Positions 25,033-32,422 of a stretch of 64,000 nucleotides of DNA are shown here, in pieces. The notes under the pieces were generated by a model that was not told the DNA's origin, did no database searches, and saw only the letters and a list, made by a program, of their open reading frames with translations. Position 1 is the first letter of the stretch; every line of letters starts with the position of its first letter. A program made the position numbers and the translations under genes. The stretch is from Nocardioides marmotae (GTDB taxonomy: Bacteria; Actinomycetota; Actinomycetes; Propionibacteriales; Nocardioidaceae): assembly GCF_013177455.1 (NCBI RefSeq), contig NZ_CP053660.1, positions 1,612,001 to 1,676,000 on the forward strand, in the 5' to 3' direction.

Positions 25033-26100
25033 TCAGAGGGTGCGCTGGGTCGCGGCCGCGGCGAGCCCGCGCAGCGCCTCGCGTGCGCCGGGGTCGACGG
25101 TGGCCCGGTCGAGCGCGGCCAAGGAGAGGTCGGTGAGCTGCTCGATGACCGCCTCCACCTGGGCGCGGGCGCCCGAGGAGTCGATGATCTCGCGGAGCCG
25201 GGCGACCGCCGCCCCGTCCAGCGGGCTGCCGAGGGAACGGTCGAGCAGCGCGGCCTCGGCGGGCGGGGCCGCGTCGAGGGCGAGGGCCACGAGGACGGTG
25301 CGCTTGCCCTCGACCAGGTCGTCGCCGGCGGGCTTGCCGGTGGTCTCGGGGTCGCCGAAGACCCCCAGCAGGTCGTCGCGCAGCTGGAAGGCCTCGCCCA
25401 GCGGCAGGCCGAAGGCCGAGAGCGCGTCCAGCCCGGCCCGGTCGGCCCCGGCGAGCGCGGCCCCGATGTGGAGCGGGCGCTCGATGGAGTACTTCGCGGA
25501 CTTGTAGCGCAGCACGGTCATCGCGGTCTCCACGTCCGCGCGGCCCCGGGCCTGCACCGAGACGTCGAGGAACTGGCCGGCCACGACCTCCGAGCGGCAC
25601 AGGTCGAAGACCTCGAGCGCGGGGGCGACCTGGGTCAGCGGCAGGCCGCAGCGGCGCAGCAGCTCATCGGCCCAGCTGAGCAGCATGTCGCCGAGCAGGA
25701 TCGCCGCGGCGGTGCCGTACTGCTCGGGGTCGCCGGTCCAGCCCGCGCCGCGGTGCTCGGACTCCAGCTGGCGGTGGGTGGCGGGCCGGCCGCGCCGGGT
25801 GTCGGAGGCGTCCATGAGGTCGTCGTGGACCAGCGCGCTCGCGTGCAGCAGCTCCAGGGCGGCGCACGCGCGGACCAGCGCGTCCTCGTCGGCGGGCGGG
25901 GCGACCGCGAGGTGGCCCCACCAGCAGAACGCGGCGCGGAACCGCTTGCCGCCGCGGACGGTGGTCCGCGCCTCGGTGATGAGTCGGGCGGCGTCGGGCC
26001 CGAGCGGCGCGAGTCGCACCGCCTGCTCGTCGAGGAACGAGTCGAGCGCCTGCTGCACCCGGTCTCGGAAGGCGCTGCTGTCCCATCCGGCGGCCGTCAC
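25033..26100 (-). CDS. Polyprenyl diphosphate synthase
   Basis: The 355-residue all-helical prenyltransferase joins isopentenyl diphosphate to allylic diphosphates. The first Asp-rich motif is DDLMD in ALVHDDLMDASDTRRGRP (about 98-115), and the second is a reduced DDLLGVFGD. The product is probably C20 (geranylgeranyl) or similar, by analogy with IdsA2 of M. tuberculosis, which occupies the same position beside metF. GTG is seven bases after TAGTCT (26113-26108). The gene is divergent from metF with 63 bp between starts. A CrtI-like gene nearby suggests carotenoid or other isoprenoid use. Confidence 0.92.
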   Translation of the reverse strand: MTAAGWDSSAFRDRVQQALDSFLDEQAVRLAPLGPDAARLITEARTTVRGGKRFRAAFCWWGHLAVAPPADEDALVRACAALELLHASALVHDDLMDASDTRRGRPATHRQLESEHRGAGWTGDPEQYGTAAAILLGDMLLSWADELLRRCGLPLTQVAPALEVFDLCRSEVVAGQFLDVSVQARGRADVETAMTVLRYKSAKYSIERPLHIGAALAGADRAGLDALSAFGLPLGEAFQLRDDLLGVFGDPETTGKPAGDDLVEGKRTVLVALALDAAPPAEAALLDRSLGSPLDGAAVARLREIIDSSGARAQVEAVIEQLTDLSLAALDRATVDPGAREALRGLAAAATQRTL

Positions 26101-26163
26101 GCCGACGAGACTAGAGGGTGGACGGATGCTTCCCCGGGGCGGTGCCGAACGTACGCTTCGGCC

Positions 26164-27054
26164 ATGGTGACCGGACCGGGGCGCTCGCTCGCGGAGATGA
26201 TCCGCGAGGGTGGCAAGTCCTTCTCCTTCGAGTTCTTCCCGCCCAAGGACGAGGCCGGGGAGCAGCAGCTGTGGGACGCGATCCGCGCCCTGGAGCCCTA
26301 CCGGCCGACCTTCGTGTCCGTGACGTACGGCGCCGGCGGCTCCACCCGCGACTCGACCGTGCGGATCACCGGCCGGATCGCCCGCGACACCTCGTTGATC
26401 CCGATGGCGCACCTGACCTGCGTGGGGCACACCCGCGAGGAGCTCGAGCGCATCCTCGACTCCTACCGCGAGGCCGGCGTGCACCACGTGATGGCGTTGC
26501 GCGGCGACCCCGCCGACGGGCCGCGCGCCGCGTGGACCCCGACCGAGGGCGGGCTGACCTACGCCACCGAGCTGGTCGAGCTGGTCCGCTCGCGCGGTGA
26601 CTTCCGCGTCGGCGTGGCCGCGTTCCCCGAGGGCCACCCCACGGCCGAGTCGCTCGACCACGACGCCGACGTGCTGGTCGCCAAGGCCCGCGCGGGCGCG
26701 GAGTTCGCGGTCACCCAGATGTTCTTCCGCGCCGCGGACTACTTCGGGCTGGTCGAGCGGGTCCGCGACCGGGGCGTCGACATGCCGATCCTCCCCGGCA
26801 TCATGCCGATCCTGAACCTCGCCGCGATCCGCCGCCAGGGCGAGCTCATCGGCGCCGACGTGCCCCAGGAGATCGTCTCCCGGATCGCCGCCCACACCGG
26901 CGACCCCGTCCGGGTGCGCGCCGAGGGCATCGCGGTCGCGGCCGAGCTGTGCGAGGAGCTGCTCGCCGGCGGCGCCCCGGGGCTGCACTTCTACACGCTC
27001 AACCGGTCGCGGGCCACGCTCGAGATCTTCGACCGGCTCAACGTCTCCAGCTGA
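26164..27054 (+). CDS. metF: Methylenetetrahydrofolate reductase
   Basis: The 296-residue FAD-dependent TIM-barrel enzyme reduces 5,10-methylene-THF to 5-methyl-THF for methionine synthesis. FSFEFFPPKD (catalytic Glu, about 20-29), VSVTYGAGGS, PMAHLTCVGH, VMALRGDP (FAD/folate Asp) and AEFAVTQMFF are all conserved. ATG is six bases after TACGCT (26152-26157), so the message is leaderless. Position next to the polyprenyl synthase matches Rv2172c-Rv2173 of M. tuberculosis; Rv2172c-type proteins are the divergent actinobacterial branch and may use NADH differently. Confidence 0.93.
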   Translation: MVTGPGRSLAEMIREGGKSFSFEFFPPKDEAGEQQLWDAIRALEPYRPTFVSVTYGAGGSTRDSTVRITGRIARDTSLIPMAHLTCVGHTREELERILDSYREAGVHHVMALRGDPADGPRAAWTPTEGGLTYATELVELVRSRGDFRVGVAAFPEGHPTAESLDHDADVLVAKARAGAEFAVTQMFFRAADYFGLVERVRDRGVDMPILPGIMPILNLAAIRRQGELIGADVPQEIVSRIAAHTGDPVRVRAEGIAVAAELCEELLAGGAPGLHFYTLNRSRATLEIFDRLNVSS

Positions 27055-27062
27055 CCCCCGCC

Positions 27063-27126
27063 GGCCCGGTGGGGCGGCCCCGTGGGTCGGCGCGGTGAGT
27101 CGGCCCGGTGATCGGCCCGGTGGGTC
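27063..27126. repeat. 13-bp tandem repeats, five copies
   Basis: Five imperfect units of GGCCCGGTGGGTC (starts 27063, 27076, 27089, 27102, 27114; one is 12 bp) fill the gap between metF and the convergent CrtI-like gene, starting eight bases after the metF stop. Confidence 0.75.
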
Positions 27127-27129
27127 GGC

Positions 27130-28431
27130 TCAGGCCGGGCCGATGGCCTGGGCGACCAGCGCGGCCGAGAGCCCGACATAGGGCAGGCCCGCGCCCGGGG
27201 TCGCGTGCGCCCCGGCGGCGTACACCCCGGCGACCGGGGTCGTCGGGCCGAGCCGCCGCCGGACGGTGGACCGGCCCTGCCAGACCACGCCGAGCGGGGA
27301 GCCGCCCCAGCGCTCGACCAGGTCCCGCGGTGTCCGGTCCAGGCGGGTGACGACGTTGGCGCGCACGTCGATGCGGTGGCGGGCGAGCGCGCGCAGCAGG
27401 TCCTCGGCCAGCTTGCCGCGGCCGTGGACGGTCCAGGCCGACGAGCCCTCGGGCGCACCGCCGCCGGTGCGCACGACCAGCAGCGGGTCGCCGTGGAGGA
27501 CGAGCTCGTGGGGAAGGTCGGGCACCTCGCCCTCGAGGCCGAGGTGGGCGACGACCGGCGGGATCGCCGGCATGGTCCGCGCGACCAGCGGCGCGAGGGT
27601 CGGGAGCAGGCGCGGGTCGACCGCGACCACCACGACGTCGGCGTCCAGCGTCTCGCCGGCGCCCAGGTCGACGGCGACGACGCGGCCCCCGCGCACGACG
27701 AGGTCGCGCACCGTCGTGCCGGTGCGGACGGTGACGCCTCGGGTGGCCAGGCGGGCGGTCAGTGCGTCGGCCAGCCGGGCCATGCCGCCCTCGACGGTCC
27801 AGGCGCCGAAGCGCTGCTCGACGTACGCCGTCACGCCGGCCCAGGCGGGCACGTTGCGCAGGTCGTGGCCCTCGGCGACGGCGGGGTGCCCGGCGACCAG
27901 GGCGAGCCGCTCGTCCTTGAACCGGCGGCGCAGGAGCCGGTGCATGGTCTGCCGGGAGTCCAGCAGCGCGGCCAGCTCGCGGGAGGGGGCGGCGGGGTCC
28001 CAGGGCACCTCGAGGTACTCCCGCCGCAGCGTCTCCCACACCTCGGTGTACGACGCCACGTGCTCGGCCCACCGCTGCCCGAGGCCGGGGCCCAGCGCGT
28101 CGAAGGCGGCGACCTGGCCGGCGCGCGAGGGCGGCACGCGGACCGACGTGCCGTCGGCGAACCGGTGCTCGCGCACGACGTCGAGCGGCACCAGGTCCAG
28201 CTCGCGCTCCACCGGGCGCCCGCTCTTGCGGAACAGGTCGCGCACGACCGCCGGCAGGGTTGTCCAGCTCGGCCCGGCGTCCCAGGTGAACCCGTCGGCC
28301 TCGACCCGCCCCAGCGCGCCGCCGAGCGTCGCGGACCGCTCGAGGAGGGTGACCTCGTGGCCGAGCTTGGCCAGCCGGGCCGCGGCCGCCAGCCCGGCGA
28401 ACCCGCCTCCGACGACCACCACGCGTGCCAC
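27130..28431 (-). CDS. Phytoene desaturase-like FAD-dependent oxidoreductase
   Basis: The 433-residue flavoprotein has an N-terminal dinucleotide fold VVVGGGFAGLAAAARLAKLGHEVTLLE (GxGxxG then the acidic ribose ligand) and a C-terminal GAHATPGAGLPYVGLSAALVAQ block typical of CrtI/CrtN-type carotene desaturases. It could desaturate phytoene or another isoprenoid; no crtB lies in the window. GTG is six bases after TAGGGT (28443-28438). That -10 element contains the stop codon of the upstream DUF4126 gene. A polyprenyl synthase 1 kb away is consistent with isoprenoid metabolism. Confidence 0.85.
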   Translation of the reverse strand: MARVVVVGGGFAGLAAAARLAKLGHEVTLLERSATLGGALGRVEADGFTWDAGPSWTTLPAVVRDLFRKSGRPVERELDLVPLDVVREHRFADGTSVRVPPSRAGQVAAFDALGPGLGQRWAEHVASYTEVWETLRREYLEVPWDPAAPSRELAALLDSRQTMHRLLRRRFKDERLALVAGHPAVAEGHDLRNVPAWAGVTAYVEQRFGAWTVEGGMARLADALTARLATRGVTVRTGTTVRDLVVRGGRVVAVDLGAGETLDADVVVVAVDPRLLPTLAPLVARTMPAIPPVVAHLGLEGEVPDLPHELVLHGDPLLVVRTGGGAPEGSSAWTVHGRGKLAEDLLRALARHRIDVRANVVTRLDRTPRDLVERWGGSPLGVVWQGRSTVRRRLGPTTPVAGVYAAGAHATPGAGLPYVGLSAALVAQAIGPA

Positions 28432-28440
28432 GGGTCGACC

Positions 28441-29046
28441 CTAGGGGGCCGCGCCGACGCCGTCGGCGGGCGGGCCCGACCGGGAGGCCCAGCGGCGCCA
28501 CCCGCGCCGGACCAGCCGGGCGACCAGGTAGAGCACGACCAGGCCGCCGGCCAGCAGGACGGCGGAGATCGCGGCGGCGGCGCGGGGGTGCTCGATGGCG
28601 AACCAGACGACCGCGAGCACGGCCACGTCCTCGGTGATGCTCGCCAGCACGTTGCTCACCGGCTCCGGTGAGGAGTTGATCGCGAGCCGGCCGCCGGCCT
28701 TGGTCAGGTGGGAGAGCAGGGCGGTGCCGCCGCCCACCGTGCCGAGCACCGCCTGGTCGAGGGTGCGCGCGTCGCCGGAGAGCAGGATGCCGATCACCGC
28801 GCCGACCGTCGGGCGGATCGCGGTGGAGATCGCGTCCCAGGTCGAGTCGAGGTAGGGCACCTTGTCGGCGACGAACTCCATCGAGTAGAGCAGCGCCGCG
28901 ACCCCGAGCACGTCCCAGCGGCCCAGCGCGTCCGGGACCTGCGCCAGCCCGCCCACGCGGTCGGCGATGCCGAGGACCAGCACGACCAGGTAGGCGTTGA
29001 CGCCGCTGGCCCAGCCGCTGGAGAAGGCGAGCGCGAGGGACTCCAC
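28441..29046 (-). CDS. DUF4126 family membrane protein
   Basis: The 201-residue protein has four to five hydrophobic helices and the DUF4126 pattern SSGWASGVNAYLVVLVLG at the N-terminus and ALLYSMEFVADKVPYLDSTWDAI in the first third. No function is known for the family. The start is GTG one base after the ArsC-like stop, so the two are translated from one message. The C-terminal tail is basic and cytoplasmic by the positive-inside rule. Confidence 0.82.
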   Translation of the reverse strand: MESLALAFSSGWASGVNAYLVVLVLGIADRVGGLAQVPDALGRWDVLGVAALLYSMEFVADKVPYLDSTWDAISTAIRPTVGAVIGILLSGDARTLDQAVLGTVGGGTALLSHLTKAGGRLAINSSPEPVSNVLASITEDVAVLAVVWFAIEHPRAAAAISAVLLAGGLVVLYLVARLVRRGWRRWASRSGPPADGVGAAP

Positions 29047-29047
29047 G

Positions 29048-29407
29048 TCAGCCCCGGCTGATCACGCGGCCCAGGGCGTCGGCGTCGCGGCCGATGACCG
29101 TGGTGCCGTCCGAGGCGGTCAGGATCGGGCGCTGGATCGCCCGCGGGTGGGCGGCCAGCGCGGCGAGCCAGTCCTCGCGGGCGCCCGGCTCGCGCGGCAG
29201 GTCGATGCCGGCCTCGCGGGCCTCCGTGGCCCGGGCGACGTCCCAGGGCTCCAGGCCCAGGCGTGCGACGACGTCGCGGAGCTCCTCGGCCGTCGGCGGG
29301 TCGTCGAGGTAGCGGCGCACCGTGTAGTCGGTCCCCGCGGCCTCCAGCTCGGCGACGGCGGTGCGGCACTTGCTGCACGCCGGGTTCAGCCAGATCTCGA
29401 TGCTCAT
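29048..29407 (-). CDS. ArsC/Spx family reductase-like protein
   Basis: The 119-residue thioredoxin-fold protein opens with IEIWLNPACSKCRTA, giving a CxxC at Cys10/Cys13 with the ArsC-type Cys followed by Arg, and contains QRPILT with the conserved Arg-Pro. Such proteins reduce arsenate with glutaredoxin/mycothiol or act as Spx/YffB-like redox proteins. No ars genes are adjacent, so arsenate resistance is uncertain. Between this gene and the YbaK-like gene are 11-bp repeats. Confidence 0.85.
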   Translation of the reverse strand: MSIEIWLNPACSKCRTAVAELEAAGTDYTVRRYLDDPPTAEELRDVVARLGLEPWDVARATEAREAGIDLPREPGAREDWLAALAAHPRAIQRPILTASDGTTVIGRDADALGRVISRG

Positions 29408-29418
29408 CGCGGTCGCCT

Positions 29419-29451
29419 CACTCCACCATCACTCCACCATCACTCCACGTC
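29419..29451. repeat. 11-bp tandem repeats at the YbaK gene end
   Basis: CACTCCACCAT occurs twice in tandem (29419, 29430) and a third, partial copy follows at 29441. The repeat spans the stop codon of the YbaK-like gene, so repeat expansion could change its last residues. Confidence 0.7.
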
Positions 29452-29913
29452 GAGCTCGGTGGCGCCGGTCAGCGCGAGGAGCTCGTCGTACGTCGTCGAG
29501 AACACCGCCGCCGGGTGGCCGGCGGCGGCCCAGACGACCGGGTGCCGCGCGAGCCAGCGGTCGAGGTAGGTCGGGACCGGGGCCGGGTGCCCGATCGGGG
29601 AGACGCCGCCGATGACCTGGCCGGTCGCCTCGCGGACCAGCTCCGCGCTCGCGCGCCCCAGGCGGGCCACGCCGATCTCGGCGGCGACCTTCGCGGTGTC
29701 GACGCGGTGGGCGCCGGAGGTCAGCACGAGGACGGGGGCGCCGTCGGCCTCGAAGAGCAGGCTGTTGGCGATCGCGCCCACCTCGCAGCCCAGCGCCTCG
29801 GCGGCGAGTGCCGCCGTGTGCACGGCGTCGGGCAGAATGACCACGTCGCCCGTGCCGCCACGTCGTGCGTGCTCCTCGCGGAAGCGCGTGATCGAGGGGT
29901 GCTCGGTCGTCAT
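29440..29913 (-). CDS. YbaK/EbsC family aminoacyl-tRNA deacylase-like protein
   Basis: The 157-residue protein is a free-standing YbaK/prolyl-tRNA synthetase-associated domain. EVGAIANSLLFEADG, VLVLTSGAHRVDTAKVA (catalytic-site Lys region) and the GQVIGGVSPIGHP loop are characteristic. These proteins hydrolyse misacylated tRNA such as Cys-tRNA(Pro). ATG is six bases after TAGGGT (29925-29920). It starts a minus-strand run into the ArsC-like and DUF4126 genes. Confidence 0.88.
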   Translation of the reverse strand: MTTEHPSITRFREEHARRGGTGDVVILPDAVHTAALAAEALGCEVGAIANSLLFEADGAPVLVLTSGAHRVDTAKVAAEIGVARLGRASAELVREATGQVIGGVSPIGHPAPVPTYLDRWLARHPVVWAAAGHPAAVFSTTYDELLALTGATELDVE

Positions 29914-30013
29914 GGCGCGACCCTAGGGCACCGCTCCGACGGCCGCGCGGCGACGTACGTCGACCGTCCGCCGGTCGCGCGCGCCGACCGACCACATCCG
30001 CCCGAGGAGCCCC

Positions 30014-30484
30014 ATGACGCCCCAGAACACGACGGCCTCTGCGACGACGGACCGGCCGGTGGCCGTGCGGCGCGCGGTCCGCCTGCTCTGGGTCCTGGTC
30101 GGGCTTGCCGTGCTGACGACGGTCCTCGGGGTGCTGCTGCGCGACGAGCTCCTCGACTCCTGGTCGGCCGGGCACCCGGTCGCGGCGGACATCCAGCAGC
30201 CGGCGTTCGTCCCCGTCGCCGTCGTGCTGCTCATCGTCTTCGTCTGCCTGGTCGCCACGCTCATCCCGTTCTTCCTCGTCGGGACCGGCTGGGCGCGCCA
30301 GTCGCTGGCCGCCACCGTCGTGATGGCCGCGCTCGCCACGGTCGCCGGCCTGCGCACCGACCCGCCGGCACCCTTCGTGGTGGCCGCCGTCGTCTCCCTG
30401 GTCGTCGACGTCGCGATCCTCGTGCTCCTGTGGAGCCCGGCCACCAACGCGTACGTGCGCGGGCGCGACACCTCCGCCTCCTGA
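30014..30484 (+). CDS. Small integral membrane protein
   Basis: The 156-residue protein has four predicted membrane helices (about 22-42, 68-90, 96-112, 122-142) and an N-terminal Thr-rich cytosolic lead. No family was recognised. The ATG has GAGGAG six bases upstream. The gene stands alone, with a repeat tract after it, so its role cannot be inferred from neighbours. Confidence 0.72.
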   Translation: MTPQNTTASATTDRPVAVRRAVRLLWVLVGLAVLTTVLGVLLRDELLDSWSAGHPVAADIQQPAFVPVAVVLLIVFVCLVATLIPFFLVGTGWARQSLAATVVMAALATVAGLRTDPPAPFVVAAVVSLVVDVAILVLLWSPATNAYVRGRDTSAS

Positions 30485-30536
30485 CCCCAGCCTCCTGAGC
30501 GCCGTCTCCCTGAGCCGGGCCGCCTGAGCCGTCGGC

Positions 30537-30650
30537 TCCTCGCTGCCCCTCCCGGTCCTCGCTGCCCCTCCCGGTCCGCGCTGCCCCTCCCGGTCCTCGC
30601 TGCCCCTCCCGGTCCGCGCTGCCCCTCCCGGTCCGCGCCGCCCCTCCCGG
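30537..30650. repeat. 19-bp tandem repeats, six copies
   Basis: Six copies of TCCTCGCTGCCCCTCCCGG (starts 30537, 30556, 30575, 30594, 30613, 30632) differ at one or two positions. The array ends six bases before the -35 element of the SOS promoter at 30657. No coding potential is supported on either strand. Confidence 0.88.
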
Positions 30651-30656
30651 CAGGTC

Positions 30657-30711
30657 TTGACGTCCTGTCGGTGCCTCGGTGTACCTTCGTCTCGTTCGAA
30701 CCTTTGTTCGA
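30657..30711 (+). promoter_or_regulatory. SOS promoter with LexA box
   Basis: TTGACG (30657-30662) and TACCTT (30682-30687, preceded by TG) form a promoter with a 19-bp spacer. Eight bases further on, TCGAAC-CTTT-GTTCGA (30696-30711) matches the actinobacterial/Bacillus-type LexA box consensus, and its flanks make two full GTTCGAAC palindromes. The box covers the transcription start, so LexA would block initiation. Confidence 0.8.
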
Positions 30712-30815
30712 ACAACCCCGGCGGGGCGACCTCGACCCCCGTCCCCGCCGGGTCGCGAAGACCGGGGTCGGAGGGGTCGACGGAGCCGGGCGCAGGCCCG
30801 AGGAGCGAGGCGAGC

Positions 30816-31088
30816 ATGGTGCGGTACGACGACCCCGTCGAGGTGCGGACGGGCACGGGCGGGCAGGAGGGCCCCGCCCAGTTCCTGTGGCGCGGGCGAC
30901 TGTGGAAGGTCAAGGAGGTGCTCGAGCGGCGCAGCCAGGAGCTGCCCCGGCGCGAGCTGTGGCGGGTCGCCGCCGGGCGCGGGCGCCTGGACCAGGGCGG
31001 CCGGCCCGCCGACGTCTTCGAGCTGGCCCACGACCTCCGTGTCGGCCGGTGGCAGCTGCTCGGCGCGGGCTCGGGGGTGGGGGAGTGA
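30816..31088 (+). CDS. DUF6504 family protein
   Basis: The 90-residue protein fits DUF6504: N-terminal YDDPVEVR, then FLWRGRLWKVKEVLERRS and a final HDLRVGRWQLLG strand. The family accompanies actinobacterial mutasome genes (imuB/dnaE2), which suggests a role in damage tolerance. ATG 30816 follows a purine-rich GAGGCGAGC and lies about 105 bases after the LexA box. Its stop overlaps the HEPN gene (GTGA). Function is unknown. Confidence 0.82.
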   Translation: MVRYDDPVEVRTGTGGQEGPAQFLWRGRLWKVKEVLERRSQELPRRELWRVAAGRGRLDQGGRPADVFELAHDLRVGRWQLLGAGSGVGE

Positions 31089-31543
31089 GCCGCGTGCCCG
31101 GCCCGGGGGAGCAGCCGAGCCCCTACGCGCTGCCGGCGACGACCCACGCCTACCTCGCCCGGTCGGCGGAGTCGCTGAGCGAGGCGATCGCCGCGACGGA
31201 GGTGACCGAGCGCTACGCGCACGCCCACGTGGCCGCGCTGCGCGCCGCGGCCGCCCTGCTCGCCGCTCGCGCCCGGCCCGCCCCGGTGCGCCGTCGCCCG
31301 CAGAAGAACGCGTGGGTGCTCCTGGTGGAGGTGGCCCCCGAGCTCGAGGAGTGGGCCCGGTTCTTCGCCGCCGGTGCGGGCAAGCGCGCCGCGGCCGAGG
31401 CGGGGTCGCGCCGCGCGGTCACCGAGCGGGAGGCCGACGACCTGGTGCGGGACGCCGACCGGTTCCTCGCCGTCGTCGAGCAGGCCCTCGGCCTGGTGCC
31501 GCACGTCCCCGTCCGGGTGCACGTCGTTCGCCGCGTCGGATGA
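31085..31543 (+). CDS. SAV_6107 family HEPN-domain protein
   Basis: The 152-residue helical protein matches the actinobacterial SAV_6107 HEPN family. HEPN proteins commonly carry an R-x4-6-H RNase motif, and here R43-YAHA-H48 fits R-x4-H, though the residue after Arg is Tyr rather than the usual polar one. RNase activity is therefore possible but not assured. It is translationally coupled to DUF6504 and lies under the LexA-box promoter, so it should be induced by DNA damage. Confidence 0.8.
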   Translation: MSRVPGPGEQPSPYALPATTHAYLARSAESLSEAIAATEVTERYAHAHVAALRAAAALLAARARPAPVRRRPQKNAWVLLVEVAPELEEWARFFAAGAGKRAAAEAGSRRAVTEREADDLVRDADRFLAVVEQALGLVPHVPVRVHVVRRVG

Positions 31544-31648
31544 GGCCGGCCCGATGACGGCCGGCCAGATGAGGGCAGCTGCCGTCCCGGCCCGTCGGGA
31601 CGGTCGGGTGCCGCGGGAGGCCCGGGGGCACGCCCTAGGCTGGGCGCC

Positions 31649-32386
31649 ATGCCTGTCACCGAGCGGCCCGACCGACCCAGCGAGCGGCGTGGCGCGGCCC
31701 GCACCGCCGTCGTGTGGGGAGGTCTCGGGCCGGTCCTCGGCGAGGGCCCGCTCGACGTGCTCGACATCGGCGGCGGCACGGGCGGCTTTGCGGTCCGGGT
31801 CGCCGAGCTCGGCCACCGGGTCACCGTGGTCGACCCCAGCCCGGACGCGCTCGCCGCGCTCGACCGGCGGGCGCGCGAGGTCGGCGTCCAGGTCGCCTCG
31901 CACCAGGGCGACCTCTCGACCCTCGCCGACGTCGTCGGCGCGGACGCGGCCGACGTCGTGCTCTGCCACGGCGTGCTCGAGGTCGTCGCCGACCCCTCGG
32001 CGGCGCTCGGCGCGCTCCGCGCGGTGCTCCGGCCCGGGGGCACGCTCAGCCTGCTCGTCGCCCAGCGCCACGCGGCCGTCGTCGCCCGGGCGATGGCCGG
32101 GCACTTCCAGCAGGCGCTCGCGCTGCTGGAGGAGTCCGCGGGTGCGGCGCAGCCCGGTCGGTCCGGCCGCCGGTTCACCCGCTCCGAGATCGGCGACCTG
32201 CTCGCCGCGGCCGGCTTCGAGGTCGACACCGTCCACGCCGTCCGCGTCTTCGCCGACCTCGTGCCCGGTTCGCTGCTCGACTCCGAGCCCGGCGCCGCCG
32301 CGGCGCTGGTCGAGCTCGAGCGCGCGGTGGCCGACCGCCCCGAGTACCTCCCGCTCGCGACGCAGCTGCACCTGCTCGCGCACTGA
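31649..32386 (+). CDS. SAM-dependent methyltransferase upstream of dinB
   Basis: The 245-residue protein has the SAM-binding motif VLDIGGGTGGFAV (about 37-49), an acidic ribose ligand in VTVVDPSPDAL and a VLCHGVLEVVADP motif IV, with a C-terminal FTRSEIGDLLAAAGF segment. The substrate is unknown; related proteins are annotated with ubiquinone/small-molecule methylation, but this cannot be asserted. ATG is seven bases after TAGGCT (31636-31641), so it has its own promoter. dinB follows 36 bases later in the same direction. Confidence 0.85.
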   Translation: MPVTERPDRPSERRGAARTAVVWGGLGPVLGEGPLDVLDIGGGTGGFAVRVAELGHRVTVVDPSPDALAALDRRAREVGVQVASHQGDLSTLADVVGADAADVVLCHGVLEVVADPSAALGALRAVLRPGGTLSLLVAQRHAAVVARAMAGHFQQALALLEESAGAAQPGRSGRRFTRSEIGDLLAAAGFEVDTVHAVRVFADLVPGSLLDSEPGAAAALVELERAVADRPEYLPLATQLHLLAH

Positions 32387-32422
32387 CCTCGGGGCCGCGG
32401 CCGGGGCCTGCCTCCGCGCCCC

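Noticed and set aside
25018..25033. GCGCGCCGGCGCGC palindrome as terminator between barstar and the polyprenyl synthase
   Set aside because: It is a perfect palindrome but has no loop and only 15 bases of intergenic space; it cannot form a normal terminator hairpin.
30537..30650. CRISPR array
   Set aside because: The 19-bp units are directly contiguous with no spacers and no cas genes are present. The same applies to the 22-bp array at 54427.
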